The notes: generated by a model not told the origin, from the letters alone. 64,000 nt of DNA from Acanthosoma haemorrhoidale (GCA_930367205.1 OV884013.1:121001827-121065826), one strand, 5' to 3'; shown: positions 46,804-60,341, counted from the stretch's first letter. Numbers and translations are program-made.

Positions 46804-47530
46804 GGTGTCCCAGAATTAACGCAAGATTTGAATTTGCCGCCATTTTTGCAGTAAAGTGCTGGCAACCCTAAAAAAAAAGGAATAGTGTTTTGACTTCATC
46901 AACTGTGAAGAGATTAATTGAAAAATTTAGGGAGACTGGATCAGTTGGAGACACTAAACACACCAGTCGTCCAAAAACAAGCCGTTCAAATCTCAATATC
47001 GAAGCAGTGTGTGAGAGTGTTGTTGAAAATCCAGGAGCATCAATTCGGCGTCGTAAACACAGTTCTTTGTGCCGAAATTGGATGATATTGATGTGGCCAA
47101 TATGTGGTTTCAACAACATGGTGGCACATGCCATACAGCCCATGAAACAATTCAAATACTGCATGAAACATTTCCAGGTCGTGTACTCTCTCGTTTCGGT
47201 GATCAGAATTGGCCCCCTCGTGTGATTTAACACCTTTAGATTTCTTTTTATGGGGTTATTTGAAGTCAAATGTGTATGGCAACAACCCCACATCCACCCG
47301 TGCATTAAAAGAGGAAATTCAGCCACATTTATGCCAAATGGTCATGGAAAATTTTGACAAAAGAGTGCGTATGTGCCAGTAAAGTCATGGAGGCCATTAG
47401 CCGATGTGTTATTCCATAAATAACCCTATCCTATTTACTTTATAATTCAATAAAAAAAATAACAACAAAAATACTAAAAACTCTGTTTTCTATTTAAATC
47501 AAATCTTGTGTTAATTCTGGAACACCCTAT
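46804..47530 (+). mobile_element. DUF4817-type element, doubly deleted
   Basis: Left TIR GGTGTCCCAGAATTAACGC, right TIR TTAATTCTGGAACACCC. It lacks the MERYTIEQ start (the sequence jumps from an A-run at 46870-46879 to NSVLTSSTVKR) as well as the catalytic middle. RETGSVGDTKHTSRPKTSR is readable at about 46929-46985. This copy supplies the left breakpoint of the tandem duplication at 46924. Confidence 0.85.
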
Positions 47531-50500
47531 ACAAAGCAATAAATATTTAAAGTAATAATAAAATAAAATAATTGCCATTATTTGATCAATAATTATTTCA
47601 TTAAGTTTATATTTTAAGGGATTGATAGCACAAATGAATATTCTTTTGTCAATTTATAATATTTTCATTTATATGAAAAAAAGGTTTTTGAGTTTTTGAA
47701 GTAAATGATTTCATAATGTACCAATTTTTTATGTAAAAGTCCTGCAGGATTTGACAAAGCTTGTCTCCATAGGGAAGAGAGTTCATATAAATCTCACTAG
47801 ATGGCACTGCAGTCTTCTTATGCAGATTCTTTTTTGTTGTATTTTTTTGACCCATTTATAAATTACTACAATGAAAACTATTTTCCATTGATCAAATTTT
47901 AAAATTAAATATTGTCTAATGTGAGTTTTACATGAACAGTTCAGTTTAAAACAGAAGAAAATGTAATATCCAATCAATTCTGAAGCCCTTCACTAATGCA
48001 AAGACATGAGATACAAAGTTATGAACTTTGAATTAAGTATGCTTTTATATAACTCCCCATTATATAAGATAAAATAAATAGTTTTATTCAGACTGTCCTA
48101 AGCCGTTAACTCAAGTTCGCTTATTGACAATAAGTGACAACATGTGAGTGTCAAATTAAATTTAGCTAAAAGATCTAATAATACTTATATTTAACATCTG
48201 TGTTTTATCTTTACTATAAGTTTATTTTTATATCATTTACCATAAAATATCACAATATATTTTTTTACAAGGTATTAAATTATAAAAGATTAGTCAACAG
48301 ATGATAGCTTTGACACAATAATTGTGTCAAATATTGTGTTTAGAAGAAGTTTTTATCATATAGATATTTGTTTAGATGATATATTAGGTTTAATTAATAT
48401 GAACATAGGTTCATTAAAGATTTGCAATTTATTTGCAACATTTCAAGTGTCCATTAATTAAGTTACTAATTCTTCCATACTGCTTAGTAGGTGTTGGCTG
48501 TGAACGAATAATATTTAAGCATTGAATATAATAAAATGAAATAAATAATAATTTTAATAATTTTATTTCTAATAATTTTTTCGACATTTTTGAGCTGCCA
48601 TCATCAGTTACTAAAATAAACATAAAAAGTTATAGGATAAAAACACTAAACATACAAATGGTGCAAAATAAATAAATTAATTATAGTTAGTGGTTATGTA
48701 TGTAGAGTTTGCACATATTTAAATTATTATATGTAGGTTTTAATAGTTATGATTATTATTTATGTTTATTTATTACCACTATTAATTTTGCCTCCAAATG
48801 GACTTTTAATTTATTTATCACTTTATTATGACTTTTTATTTTAGTAACTGATGATGGCAGTTTAGAGATGTAGTAAACTTTTTATTAATAGAGACTTTTG
48901 TGGAAAGACTGGAGAACTTTTAATTGAGTTTTTCCTTTGAAGTAATGTAAACTAGTAAATTCATGGATTAGCAGTCTTGCCATTTTTTTTTTCCATTAAT
49001 GGTTTTTATCAACTAAAACCATAATTGATCAAACACCCCACACATTTTTCATTTACTGTTATGTGCAGTTGATAATTACATGTTAAATTCATTACACACA
49101 TTTTGATCATATCTATACTACACAGGTATTCGGGCTTCAGACCTCAAACAGACCGCCACATTTTCAGGGCGCGCGCCCGAGAGTGTGAGATAGGGTGTCC
49201 TTGTTATTTGCCGGATATATCTCTGTTTTATTTATTATTTATTAATTATGTAGTTACAAGTAAGTTATTAACTTGCTAATAAGACATATTTTAACTAAAT
49301 GTCAAGTCTACCAAGCAATACAGTTATTATTAAAACAAAAATCCAGAAGGTGGATGGATGCCCCTAATATGAGAACCTGCCTCTGAGAATAAAATAAAAT
49401 GAAATTTTATTATAAATAAAGATAGAGATGTATTAGAGACTTAAGAGAAGGCACTATAATAATGACAGCTTCATTAGAAAGCTAAAATTACCACTTTCTT
49501 TAGAATTAATTAATAACTACTCAAGGTGAATCTGAAATTCATTACAATGATATTAATTTCTCGTGATATAGCTTAGCTTAAGAAATTTCACATCGATTTG
49601 CCCGCAGCTAGAACAAATATATATACCTAGAAAATTAATTGAACAATCATTAATGAATAGCTGAATAGTTAATAATAATAGTTAATTATAATTGAACTGT
49701 ACATTGAGTACTTCACTTTATTTTTCTCTACGCAGAACTCTACTCAAGTTAGTAGTATTATCTATTTTTTTTTCTTACGAAGGTGACTAGTTATATTTTA
49801 TTTTGAATTCATCCTACAAGCCTATTTCATTTTTTAATGGTTTCGGAGAGCAACATTACGTTGGGAAAGAACAATAATAGAATAATTCCACTTATTTTTT
49901 AAACTAATAAAAAAAATGACAAGTGAATGAATTATGCAATTATTAAATTAATAAATCTTATTTCAATTATACATATATTAGTTTAGCAATAATGTCAGTT
50001 TGGAGTAATTTTTTTCAAGTACTGAAGGAGTGTTAATTAAAATAGTTTTTTATCTGAGATAACAGTAATCTGATGTTAGCTTACACATCTTGTATCGTGA
50101 ACTTTGTATTTGTGCAGACCAATTAGTTATTAAAAGATATTTGTATATTCATTTTTATTTTGAAGATGCTAAACTTAAAACTATTGAAACAATTAGTTTC
50201 ATTATAAAAGCAATATCACTCTGACTGAAAAACAACATTCTGAATTATATTGCCTCGATCGCTCACCTCCAACGGAATATTTGTAAACGTAATTATTTTT
50301 TAACTTTTGTTCAGCCAAAGATACTGAGGAATTTAACATAGCAACTTTAAAGTATTATTTGTTTTATAACAATTGCAGGACATGCGGATTCCAGACAAAT
50401 CCAACCTGTAACATTTGTCTGCTTGAAGTTCCTTTTTATCCTTTATAGTAAGTCACTACAAATGTTAAAGAAGTATTTTTGAACCAAAGAAATGGTATGG

Positions 50501-51354
50501 AATACAAAAACTCACCATAATACTGTTTGGTACAATAGCGACAAAACAGTTTCATTTTATTTTTGTTTCCACTCACCTGGAAGAAGGGAGGAAAATAAAC
50601 AGAGTCACCGCACGATGGAACATAAGAATGAAATTTAAATGAATCAGTTATATCGGTTTCACTACCAAACCAATAAATGTCACAAGATGAATGAACAATT
50701 ACGAATCATTGAATTCATTCAAAAGTTTTCGTTTGTAAATGTTTAAACCTTTTAACAAAACAGCTAAGATATACTGAATGCCTCCAATTGTAAGTAGCAG
50801 AGGTGAGGAGAAGAGAAGGGACAATTCGTTCAATCTTACAAAGATTTTAGATTACATTGTGAGAAGTTTTTTTTTTTTTATAAATTGCTTAGTAATATTC
50901 CGACGAGTCGACACTCTAAAAAGAGACAACTGTTTTTCAAAATAACTCTATATTAAAAACAGAAATTTGTCAACCTTTAAAGCCTTCTTTTTAAAAATGT
51001 CTGTCTTTCATGCAGTGTTATTTTTATTAATAAGGTTCACCATTTTCCAACCATAGTTTATTCAATATGGTGAACACTGTATTTATTCAATCCTTTATCA
51101 TATATTGTATTGTATATTGTATCGATATTATATTATACGTATTCATCCTTTCTATCGGTTTCTTGGCCTCCTGAATTATTGTTGAGGGTACTGACTTAAA
51201 AATCGGTCGAAAGGTTTATCGTTAATGATCGCTTAGCGTAAAAAAACAGTTTGTTCTTATGGGTTTAGTACCGGACCCGAAAGGTTACGCTAGACTGATA
51301 CATCATAATTCTTAACCGGATACAGTAATGAAAACTTGCGTAATGATGAACATG
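46924..51354. repeat. Tandem duplication unit, copy 1
   Basis: Runs from inside the DUF4817-type element to 51347, then a 7-bp filler GAACATG leads into copy 2. Compared with copy 2 it has about 20 substitutions and a 3-bp indel, all between 46924 and about 48262. The rest appears identical by eye. Contents are a truncated DUF4817 element, AT-rich DNA, a 23-bp inverted repeat (48595-48617 and 48838-48860), a GC-rich patch with palindrome GGGCGCGCGCCC (49167-49178), and candidate splice signals at 50379-50576. Confidence 0.92.
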
Positions 51355-54300
51355 AATTTAGGGAGACTGGATCAGTTGGAGACACTAAACACACCAGTCG
51401 TCCAAAAACAAGCCGTTCAAATCTCAATATCGAAGCAGTGTGTGAGAGTTTTGTTGAAAATCCAGGAGCATCAATTCGGCGTCGTAAACACAGTTCTTTG
51501 TGCCGAAATTGGATGATATTGATGTGGCCAATATGTGGTTTCAACAACATGGTGGCACATGCCATACAGCCCATGAAACAATTCAAATACTGCATGAGAC
51601 ATTTCCAGGTCGTGTACTCTCTCGTTTCGGTGATCAGAATTGGCCCCCTCGTGTGATTTAACACCTTTAGATTTCTTTTTATGGGGTTATTTGAAGTCAA
51701 ATGTGTATGGCAACAACCCCACATCCACCCGTGCATTAAAAGAGGAAATTCAGCCACATTTATGCCAAATGGTCATGGAAAATTTCGACAAAAGAGTGCG
51801 TATGTGCCAGTAAAGTCATGGAGGCCATTAGCCGATGTGTTATTCCATAAATAACCCTATCCTATTTACTTTATAATTCAATAAAAAAAATAACAACAAA
51901 AATACTAAAAACTCTGTTTTCTATTTAAATCAAATCTTGCGTTAATTCTGGAACACCCTATACAAAGCAATAAATATTTAAAGTAATAATAAAATAAAAT
52001 AATTGCCATTATTTGATCAATAATTATTTGATTAAGTTTATATTTTAAGGGATTGACAGCACAAATGAGTATTCTTTTGTCAATTTATAATATTTTCATT
52101 TATATGAAAAAAAGGTTTTTGAGTTTTTGAAGTAAATGATTTCATAATGTACCAATTTTTTATGTAAAAGTCCTGCAGGATTTGACAAAGCTTGTCGCCA
52201 TAGGGAAGAGAGTTCATATAAATCTCACTAGATGGCACTGCAGTCTTATGCAGATTCTTTTTTGTTGTATTTTTTTGACCCATTTATAAATTACTACAAT
52301 GAAAACTATTTTCCATTGATCAAATTTTAAAATTAAATATTGTCTAATGTGAGTTTTACATGAACAGTTCAGTTTAAAACAGAAGAAAATTTAATATCCA
52401 ATTAATTCTGAAGCCCTTCACTAATGCAAAGACATGAGATACAAAGTTATGAAGTTTTAATTAAGCATGCTTTTGTATAACTCCCCATTATGTAAGATAA
52501 AATAAATAGTTTTATTCAGACTGTCCTAAGCCGTTAACTCAAGTTCGCTTATTGACAATAAGTGACAACATGTGAGTGTCAAATTAAATTTAGCTAAAAT
52601 ATCTAATAATGCTTATATTTAACATCTGTGTTTTATCTTTAATATAAGTTGATTTTTATATCATTTACGATAAAATATCAAAATATTTTTTTTTACAAGG
52701 TATTAAATTATAAAAGATTAGTCAACAGATGATAGCTTTGACACAATAATTGTGTCAAATATTGTGTTTAGAAGAAGTTTTTATCATATAGATATTTGTT
52801 TAGATGATATATTAGGTTTAATTAATATGAACATAGGTTCATTAAAGATTTGCAATTTATTTGCAACATTTCAAGTGTCCATTAATTAAGTTACTAATTC
52901 TTCCATACTGCTTAGTAGGTGTTGGCTGTGAACGAATAATATTTAAGCATTGAATATAATAAAATGAAATAAATAATAATTTTAATAATTTTATTTCTAA
53001 TAATTTTTTCGACATTTTTGAGCTGCCATCATCAGTTACTAAAATAAACATAAAAAGTTATAGGATAAAAACACTAAACATACAAATGGTGCAAAATAAA
53101 TAAATTAATTATAGTTAGTGGTTATGTATGTAGAGTTTGCACATATTTAAATTATTATATGTAGGTTTTAATAGTTATGATTATTATTTATGTTTATTTA
53201 TTACCACTATTAATTTTGCCTCCAAATGGACTTTTAATTTATTTATCACTTTATTATGACTTTTTATTTTAGTAACTGATGATGGCAGTTTAGAGATGTA
53301 GTAAACTTTTTATTAATAGAGACTTTTGTGGAAAGACTGGAGAACTTTTAATTGAGTTTTTCCTTTGAAGTAATGTAAACTAGTAAATTCATGGATTAGC
53401 AGTCTTGCCATTTTTTTTTTCCATTAATGGTTTTTATCAACTAAAACCATAATTGATCAAACACCCCACACATTTTTCATTTACTGTTATGTGCAGTTGA
53501 TAATTACATGTTAAATTCATTACACACATTTTGATCATATCTATACTACACAGGTATTCGGGCTTCAGACCTCAAACAGACCGCCACATTTTCAGGGCGC
53601 GCGCCCGAGAGTGTGAGATAGGGTGTCCTTGTTATTTGCCGGATATATCTCTGTTTTATTTATTATTTATTAATTATGTAGTTACAAGTAAGTTATTAAC
53701 TTGCTAATAAGACATATTTTAACTAAATGTCAAGTCTACCAAGCAATACAGTTATTATTAAAACAAAAATCCAGAAGGTGGATGGATGCCCCTAATATGA
53801 GAACCTGCCTCTGAGAATAAAATAAAATGAAATTTTATTATAAATAAAGATAGAGATGTATTAGAGACTTAAGAGAAGGCACTATAATAATGACAGCTTC
53901 ATTAGAAAGCTAAAATTACCACTTTCTTTAGAATTAATTAATAACTACTCAAGGTGAATCTGAAATTCATTACAATGATATTAATTTCTCGTGATATAGC
54001 TTAGCTTAAGAAATTTCACATCGATTTGCCCGCAGCTAGAACAAATATATATACCTAGAAAATTAATTGAACAATCATTAATGAATAGCTGAATAGTTAA
54101 TAATAATAGTTAATTATAATTGAACTGTACATTGAGTACTTCACTTTATTTTTCTCTACGCAGAACTCTACTCAAGTTAGTAGTATTATCTATTTTTTTT
54201 TCTTACGAAGGTGACTAGTTATATTTTATTTTGAATTCATCCTACAAGCCTATTTCATTTTTTAATGGTTTCGGAGAGCAACATTACGTTGGGAAAGAAC

Positions 54301-55782
54301 AATAATAGAATAATTCCACTTATTTTTTAAACTAATAAAAAAAATGACAAGTGAATGAATTATGCAATTATTAAATTAATAAATCTTATTTCAATTATAC
54401 ATATATTAGTTTAGCAATAATGTCAGTTTGGAGTAATTTTTTTCAAGTACTGAAGGAGTGTTAATTAAAATAGTTTTTTATCTGAGATAACAGTAATCTG
54501 ATGTTAGCTTACACATCTTGTATCGTGAACTTTGTATTTGTGCAGACCAATTAGTTATTAAAAGATATTTGTATATTCATTTTTATTTTGAAGATGCTAA
54601 ACTTAAAACTATTGAAACAATTAGTTTCATTATAAAAGCAATATCACTCTGACTGAAAAACAACATTCTGAATTATATTGCCTCGATCGCTCACCTCCAA
54701 CGGAATATTTGTAAACGTAATTATTTTTTAACTTTTGTTCAGCCAAAGATACTGAGGAATTTAACATAGCAACTTTAAAGTATTATTTGTTTTATAACAA
54801 TTGCAGGACATGCGGATTCCAGACAAATCCAACCTGTAACATTTGTCTGCTTGAAGTTCCTTTTTATCCTTTATAGTAAGTCACTACAAATGTTAAAGAA
54901 GTATTTTTGAACCAAAGAAATGGTATGGAATACAAAAACTCACCATAATACTGTTTGGTACAATAGCGACAAAACAGTTTCATTTTATTTTTGTTTCCAC
55001 TCACCTGGAAGAAGGGAGGAAAATAAACAGAGTCACCGCACGATGGAACATAAGAATGAAATTTAAATGAATCAGTTATATCGGTTTCACTACCAAACCA
55101 ATAAATGTCACAAGATGAATGAACAATTACGAATCATTGAATTCATTCAAAAGTTTTCGTTTGTAAATGTTTAAACCTTTTAACAAAACAGCTAAGATAT
55201 ACTGAATGCCTCCAATTGTAAGTAGCAGAGGTGAGGAGAAGAGAAGGGACAATTCGTTCAATCTTACAAAGATTTTAGATTACATTGTGAGAAGTTTTTT
55301 TTTTTTTATAAATTGCTTAGTAATATTCCGACGAGTCGACACTCTAAAAAGAGACAACTGTTTTTCAAAATAACTCTATATTAAAAACAGAAATTTGTCA
55401 ACCTTTAAAGCCTTCTTTTTAAAAATGTCTGTCTTTCATGCAGTGTTATTTTTATTAATAAGGTTCACCATTTTCCAACCATAGTTTATTCAATATGGTG
55501 AACACTGTATTTATTCAATCCTTTATCATATATTGTATTGTATATTGTATCGATATTATATTATACGTATTCATCCTTTCTATCGGTTTCTTGGCCTCCT
55601 GAATTATTGTTGAGGGTACTGACTTAAAAATCGGTCGAAAGGTTTATCGTTAATGATCGCTTAGCGTAAAAAAACAGTTTGTTCTTATGGGTTTAGTACC
55701 GGACCCGAAAGGTTACGCTAGACTGATACATCATAATTCTTAACCGGATACAGTAATGAAAACTTGCGTAATGATGAACATG
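51355..55782. repeat. Tandem duplication unit, copy 2
   Basis: 4428 bp including the same GAACATG filler at its end (55776-55782). Its DUF4817 element (51355 to about 51962) is cut at the unit boundary, so the left TIR is missing. The minus-strand open frame at 51290-51757 is antisense shadow of that element and crosses the unit junction. Confidence 0.92.
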
Positions 55783-58700
55783 AATTTAGGGAGACTGGAT
55801 CAGTTGGAGACACTAAACACACCAGTCGTCCAAAAACAAGCCGTTCAAATCTCAATATCGAAGCAGTGTGTGAGAGTTTTGTTGAAAATCCAGGAGCATC
55901 AATTCGGCGTCGTAAACACAGTTCTTTGTGCCGAAATTGGATGATATTGATGTGGCCAATATGTGGTTTCAACAACATGGTGGCACATGCCATACAGCCC
56001 ATGAAACAATTCAAATACTGCATGAGACATTTCCAGGTCGTGTACTCTCTCGTTTCGGTGATCAGAATTGGCCCCCTCGTGTGATTTAACACCTTTAGAT
56101 TTCTTTTTATGGGGTTATTTGAAGTCAAATGTGTATGGCAACAACCCCACATCCACCCGTGCATTAAAAGAGGAAATTCAGCCACATTTATGCCAAATGG
56201 TCATGGAAAATTTCGACAAAAGAGTGCGTATGTGCCAGTAAAGTCATGGAGGCCATTAGCCGATGTGTTATTCCATAAATAACCCTATCCTATTTACTTT
56301 ATAATTCAATAAAAAAAATAACAACAAAAATACTAAAAACTCTGTTTTCTATTTAAATCAAATCTTGCGTTAATTCTGGAACACCCTATACAAAGCAATA
56401 AATATTTAAAGTAATAATAAAATAAAATAATTGCCATTATTTGATCAATAATTATTTGATTAAGTTTATATTTTAAGGGATTGACAGCACAAATGAGTAT
56501 TCTTTTGTCAATTTATAATATTTTCATTTATATGAAAAAAAGGTTTTTGAGTTTTTGAAGTAAATGATTTCATAATGTACCAATTTTTTATGTAAAAGTC
56601 CTGCAGGATTTGACAAAGCTTGTCGCCATAGGGAAGAGAGTTCATATAAATCTCACTAGATGGCACTGCAGTCTTATGCAGATTCTTTTTTGTTGTATTT
56701 TTTTGACCCATTTATAAATTACTACAATGAAAACTATTTTCCATTGATCAAATTTTAAAATTAAATATTGTCTAATGTGAGTTTTACATGAACAGTTCAG
56801 TTTAAAACAGAAGAAAATTTAATATCCAATTAATTCTGAAGCCCTTCACTAATGCAAAGACATGAGATACAAAGTTATGAAGTTTTAATTAAGCATGCTT
56901 TTGTATAACTCCCCATTATGTAAGATAAAATAAATAGTTTTATTCAGACTGTCCTAAGCCGTTAACTCAAGTTCGCTTATTGACAATAAGTGACAACATG
57001 TGAGTGTCAAATTAAATTTAGCTAAAATATCTAATAATGCTTATATTTAACATCTGTGTTTTATCTTTAATATAAGTTGATTTTTATATCATTTACGATA
57101 AAATATCAAAATATTTTTTTTTACAAGGTATTAAATTATAAAAGATTAGTCAACAGATGATAGCTTTGACACAATAATTGTGTCAAATATTGTGTTTAGA
57201 AGAAGTTTTTATCATATAGATATTTGTTTAGATGATATATTAGGTTTAATTAATATGAACATAGGTTCATTAAAGATTTGCAATTTATTTGCAACATTTC
57301 AAGTGTCCATTAATTAAGTTACTAATTCTTCCATACTGCTTAGTAGGTGTTGGCTGTGAACGAATAATATTTAAGCATTGAATATAATAAAATGAAATAA
57401 ATAATAATTTTAATAATTTTATTTCTAATAATTTTTTCGACATTTTTGAGCTGCCATCATCAGTTACTAAAATAAACATAAAAAGTTATAGGATAAAAAC
57501 ACTAAACATACAAATGGTGCAAAATAAATAAATTAATTATAGTTAGTGGTTATGTATGTAGAGTTTGCACATATTTAAATTATTATATGTAGGTTTTAAT
57601 AGTTATGATTATTATTTATGTTTATTTATTACCACTATTAATTTTGCCTCCAAATGGACTTTTAATTTATTTATCACTTTATTATGACTTTTTATTTTAG
57701 TAACTGATGATGGCAGTTTAGAGATGTAGTAAACTTTTTATTAATAGAGACTTTTGTGGAAAGACTGGAGAACTTTTAATTGAGTTTTTCCTTTGAAGTA
57801 ATGTAAACTAGTAAATTCATGGATTAGCAGTCTTGCCATTTTTTTTTTCCATTAATGGTTTTTATCAACTAAAACCATAATTGATCAAACACCCCACACA
57901 TTTTTCATTTACTGTTATGTGCAGTTGATAATTACATGTTAAATTCATTACACACATTTTGATCATATCTATACTACACAGGTATTCGGGCTTCAGACCT
58001 CAAACAGACCGCCACATTTTCAGGGCGCGCGCCCGAGAGTGTGAGATAGGGTGTCCTTGTTATTTGCCGGATATATCTCTGTTTTATTTATTATTTATTA
58101 ATTATGTAGTTACAAGTAAGTTATTAACTTGCTAATAAGACATATTTTAACTAAATGTCAAGTCTACCAAGCAATACAGTTATTATTAAAACAAAAATCC
58201 AGAAGGTGGATGGATGCCCCTAATATGAGAACCTGCCTCTGAGAATAAAATAAAATGAAATTTTATTATAAATAAAGATAGAGATGTATTAGAGACTTAA
58301 GAGAAGGCACTATAATAATGACAGCTTCATTAGAAAGCTAAAATTACCACTTTCTTTAGAATTAATTAATAACTACTCAAGGTGAATCTGAAATTCATTA
58401 CAATGATATTAATTTCTCGTGATATAGCTTAGCTTAAGAAATTTCACATCGATTTGCCCGCAGCTAGAACAAATATATATACCTAGAAAATTAATTGAAC
58501 AATCATTAATGAATAGCTGAATAGTTAATAATAATAGTTAATTATAATTGAACTGTACATTGAGTACTTCACTTTATTTTTCTCTACGCAGAACTCTACT
58601 CAAGTTAGTAGTATTATCTATTTTTTTTTCTTACGAAGGTGACTAGTTATATTTTATTTTGAATTCATCCTACAAGCCTATTTCATTTTTTAATGGTTTC

Positions 58701-60198
58701 GGAGAGCAACATTACGTTGGGAAAGAACAATAATAGAATAATTCCACTTATTTTTTAAACTAATAAAAAAAATGACAAGTGAATGAATTATGCAATTATT
58801 AAATTAATAAATCTTATTTCAATTATACATATATTAGTTTAGCAATAATGTCAGTTTGGAGTAATTTTTTTCAAGTACTGAAGGAGTGTTAATTAAAATA
58901 GTTTTTTATCTGAGATAACAGTAATCTGATGTTAGCTTACACATCTTGTATCGTGAACTTTGTATTTGTGCAGACCAATTAGTTATTAAAAGATATTTGT
59001 ATATTCATTTTTATTTTGAAGATGCTAAACTTAAAACTATTGAAACAATTAGTTTCATTATAAAAGCAATATCACTCTGACTGAAAAACAACATTCTGAA
59101 TTATATTGCCTCGATCGCTCACCTCCAACGGAATATTTGTAAACGTAATTATTTTTTAACTTTTGTTCAGCCAAAGATACTGAGGAATTTAACATAGCAA
59201 CTTTAAAGTATTATTTGTTTTATAACAATTGCAGGACATGCGGATTCCAGACAAATCCAACCTGTAACATTTGTCTGCTTGAAGTTCCTTTTTATCCTTT
59301 ATAGTAAGTCACTACAAATGTTAAAGAAGTATTTTTGAACCAAAGAAATGGTATGGAATACAAAAACTCACCATAATACTGTTTGGTACAATAGCGACAA
59401 AACAGTTTCATTTTATTTTTGTTTCCACTCACCTGGAAGAAGGGAGGAAAATAAACAGAGTCACCGCACGATGGAACATAAGAATGAAATTTAAATGAAT
59501 CAGTTATATCGGTTTCACTACCAAACCAATAAATGTCACAAGATGAATGAACAATTACGAATCATTGAATTCATTCAAAAGTTTTCGTTTGTAAATGTTT
59601 AAACCTTTTAACAAAACAGCTAAGATATACTGAATGCCTCCAATTGTAAGTAGCAGAGGTGAGGAGAAGAGAAGGGACAATTCGTTCAATCTTACAAAGA
59701 TTTTAGATTACATTGTGAGAAGTTTTTTTTTTTTTATAAATTGCTTAGTAATATTCCGACGAGTCGACACTCTAAAAAGAGACAACTGTTTTTCAAAATA
59801 ACTCTATATTAAAAACAGAAATTTGTCAACCTTTAAAGCCTTCTTTTTAAAAATGTCTGTCTTTCATGCAGTGTTATTTTTATTAATAAGGTTCACCATT
59901 TTCCAACCATAGTTTATTCAATATGGTGAACACTGTATTTATTCAATCCTTTATCATATATTGTATTGTATATTGTATCGATATTATACGTATTCATCCT
60001 TTCTATAGGTTTCTTGGCCTCCTGAATTATTGTTGAGGGTACTGACTTAAAAATCGGTCGAAAGGTTTATCGTTAATGATCGCTTAGCGTAAAAAAACAG
60101 TTTGTTCTTATGGGTTTAGTACCGGACCCGAAAGGTTACGCTAGACTGATACATCATAATTCTTAACCGGATACAGTAATGACAACTTGCGTAATGAT
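55783..60198. repeat. Tandem duplication unit, copy 3
   Basis: Near-identical to copy 2 except in the last 220 bp: a 5-bp deletion at about 59985, a C-to-A change near 60007 and an A-to-C change near 60183. It ends without the GAACATG filler and continues as CGGAGAAGATGG, the original right flank. Confidence 0.92.
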
Positions 60199-60341
60199 CG
60201 GAGAAGATGGTTCATTCCGCTTATAACTTTAATTATTTCAAAGAATCTTGGTCTTCAGAAATAAATTTACAACAATCACAACCGAAGTTATTCACTTATT
60301 TAATTAGCTGTTGCCGTAGGCATTGGTCTAGTTGTAAATAT

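Noticed and set aside
46868..47326. 152-codon minus frame (and 155-codon versions at 51290 and 55718)
   Set aside because: Antisense to the DUF4817-type element remains; the sense strand holds the transposase similarity.
48429..48623. 64-codon minus frame conserved in all three duplication units
   Set aside because: Its conservation is explained by the recent triplication, not by selection; no domain recognised.
52080..52283. 67-codon minus frame conserved in copies 2 and 3 (68 codons in copy 1)
   Set aside because: Same reason; the 3-bp indel keeps frame but other differences show no clear synonymous bias that I can judge by eye.
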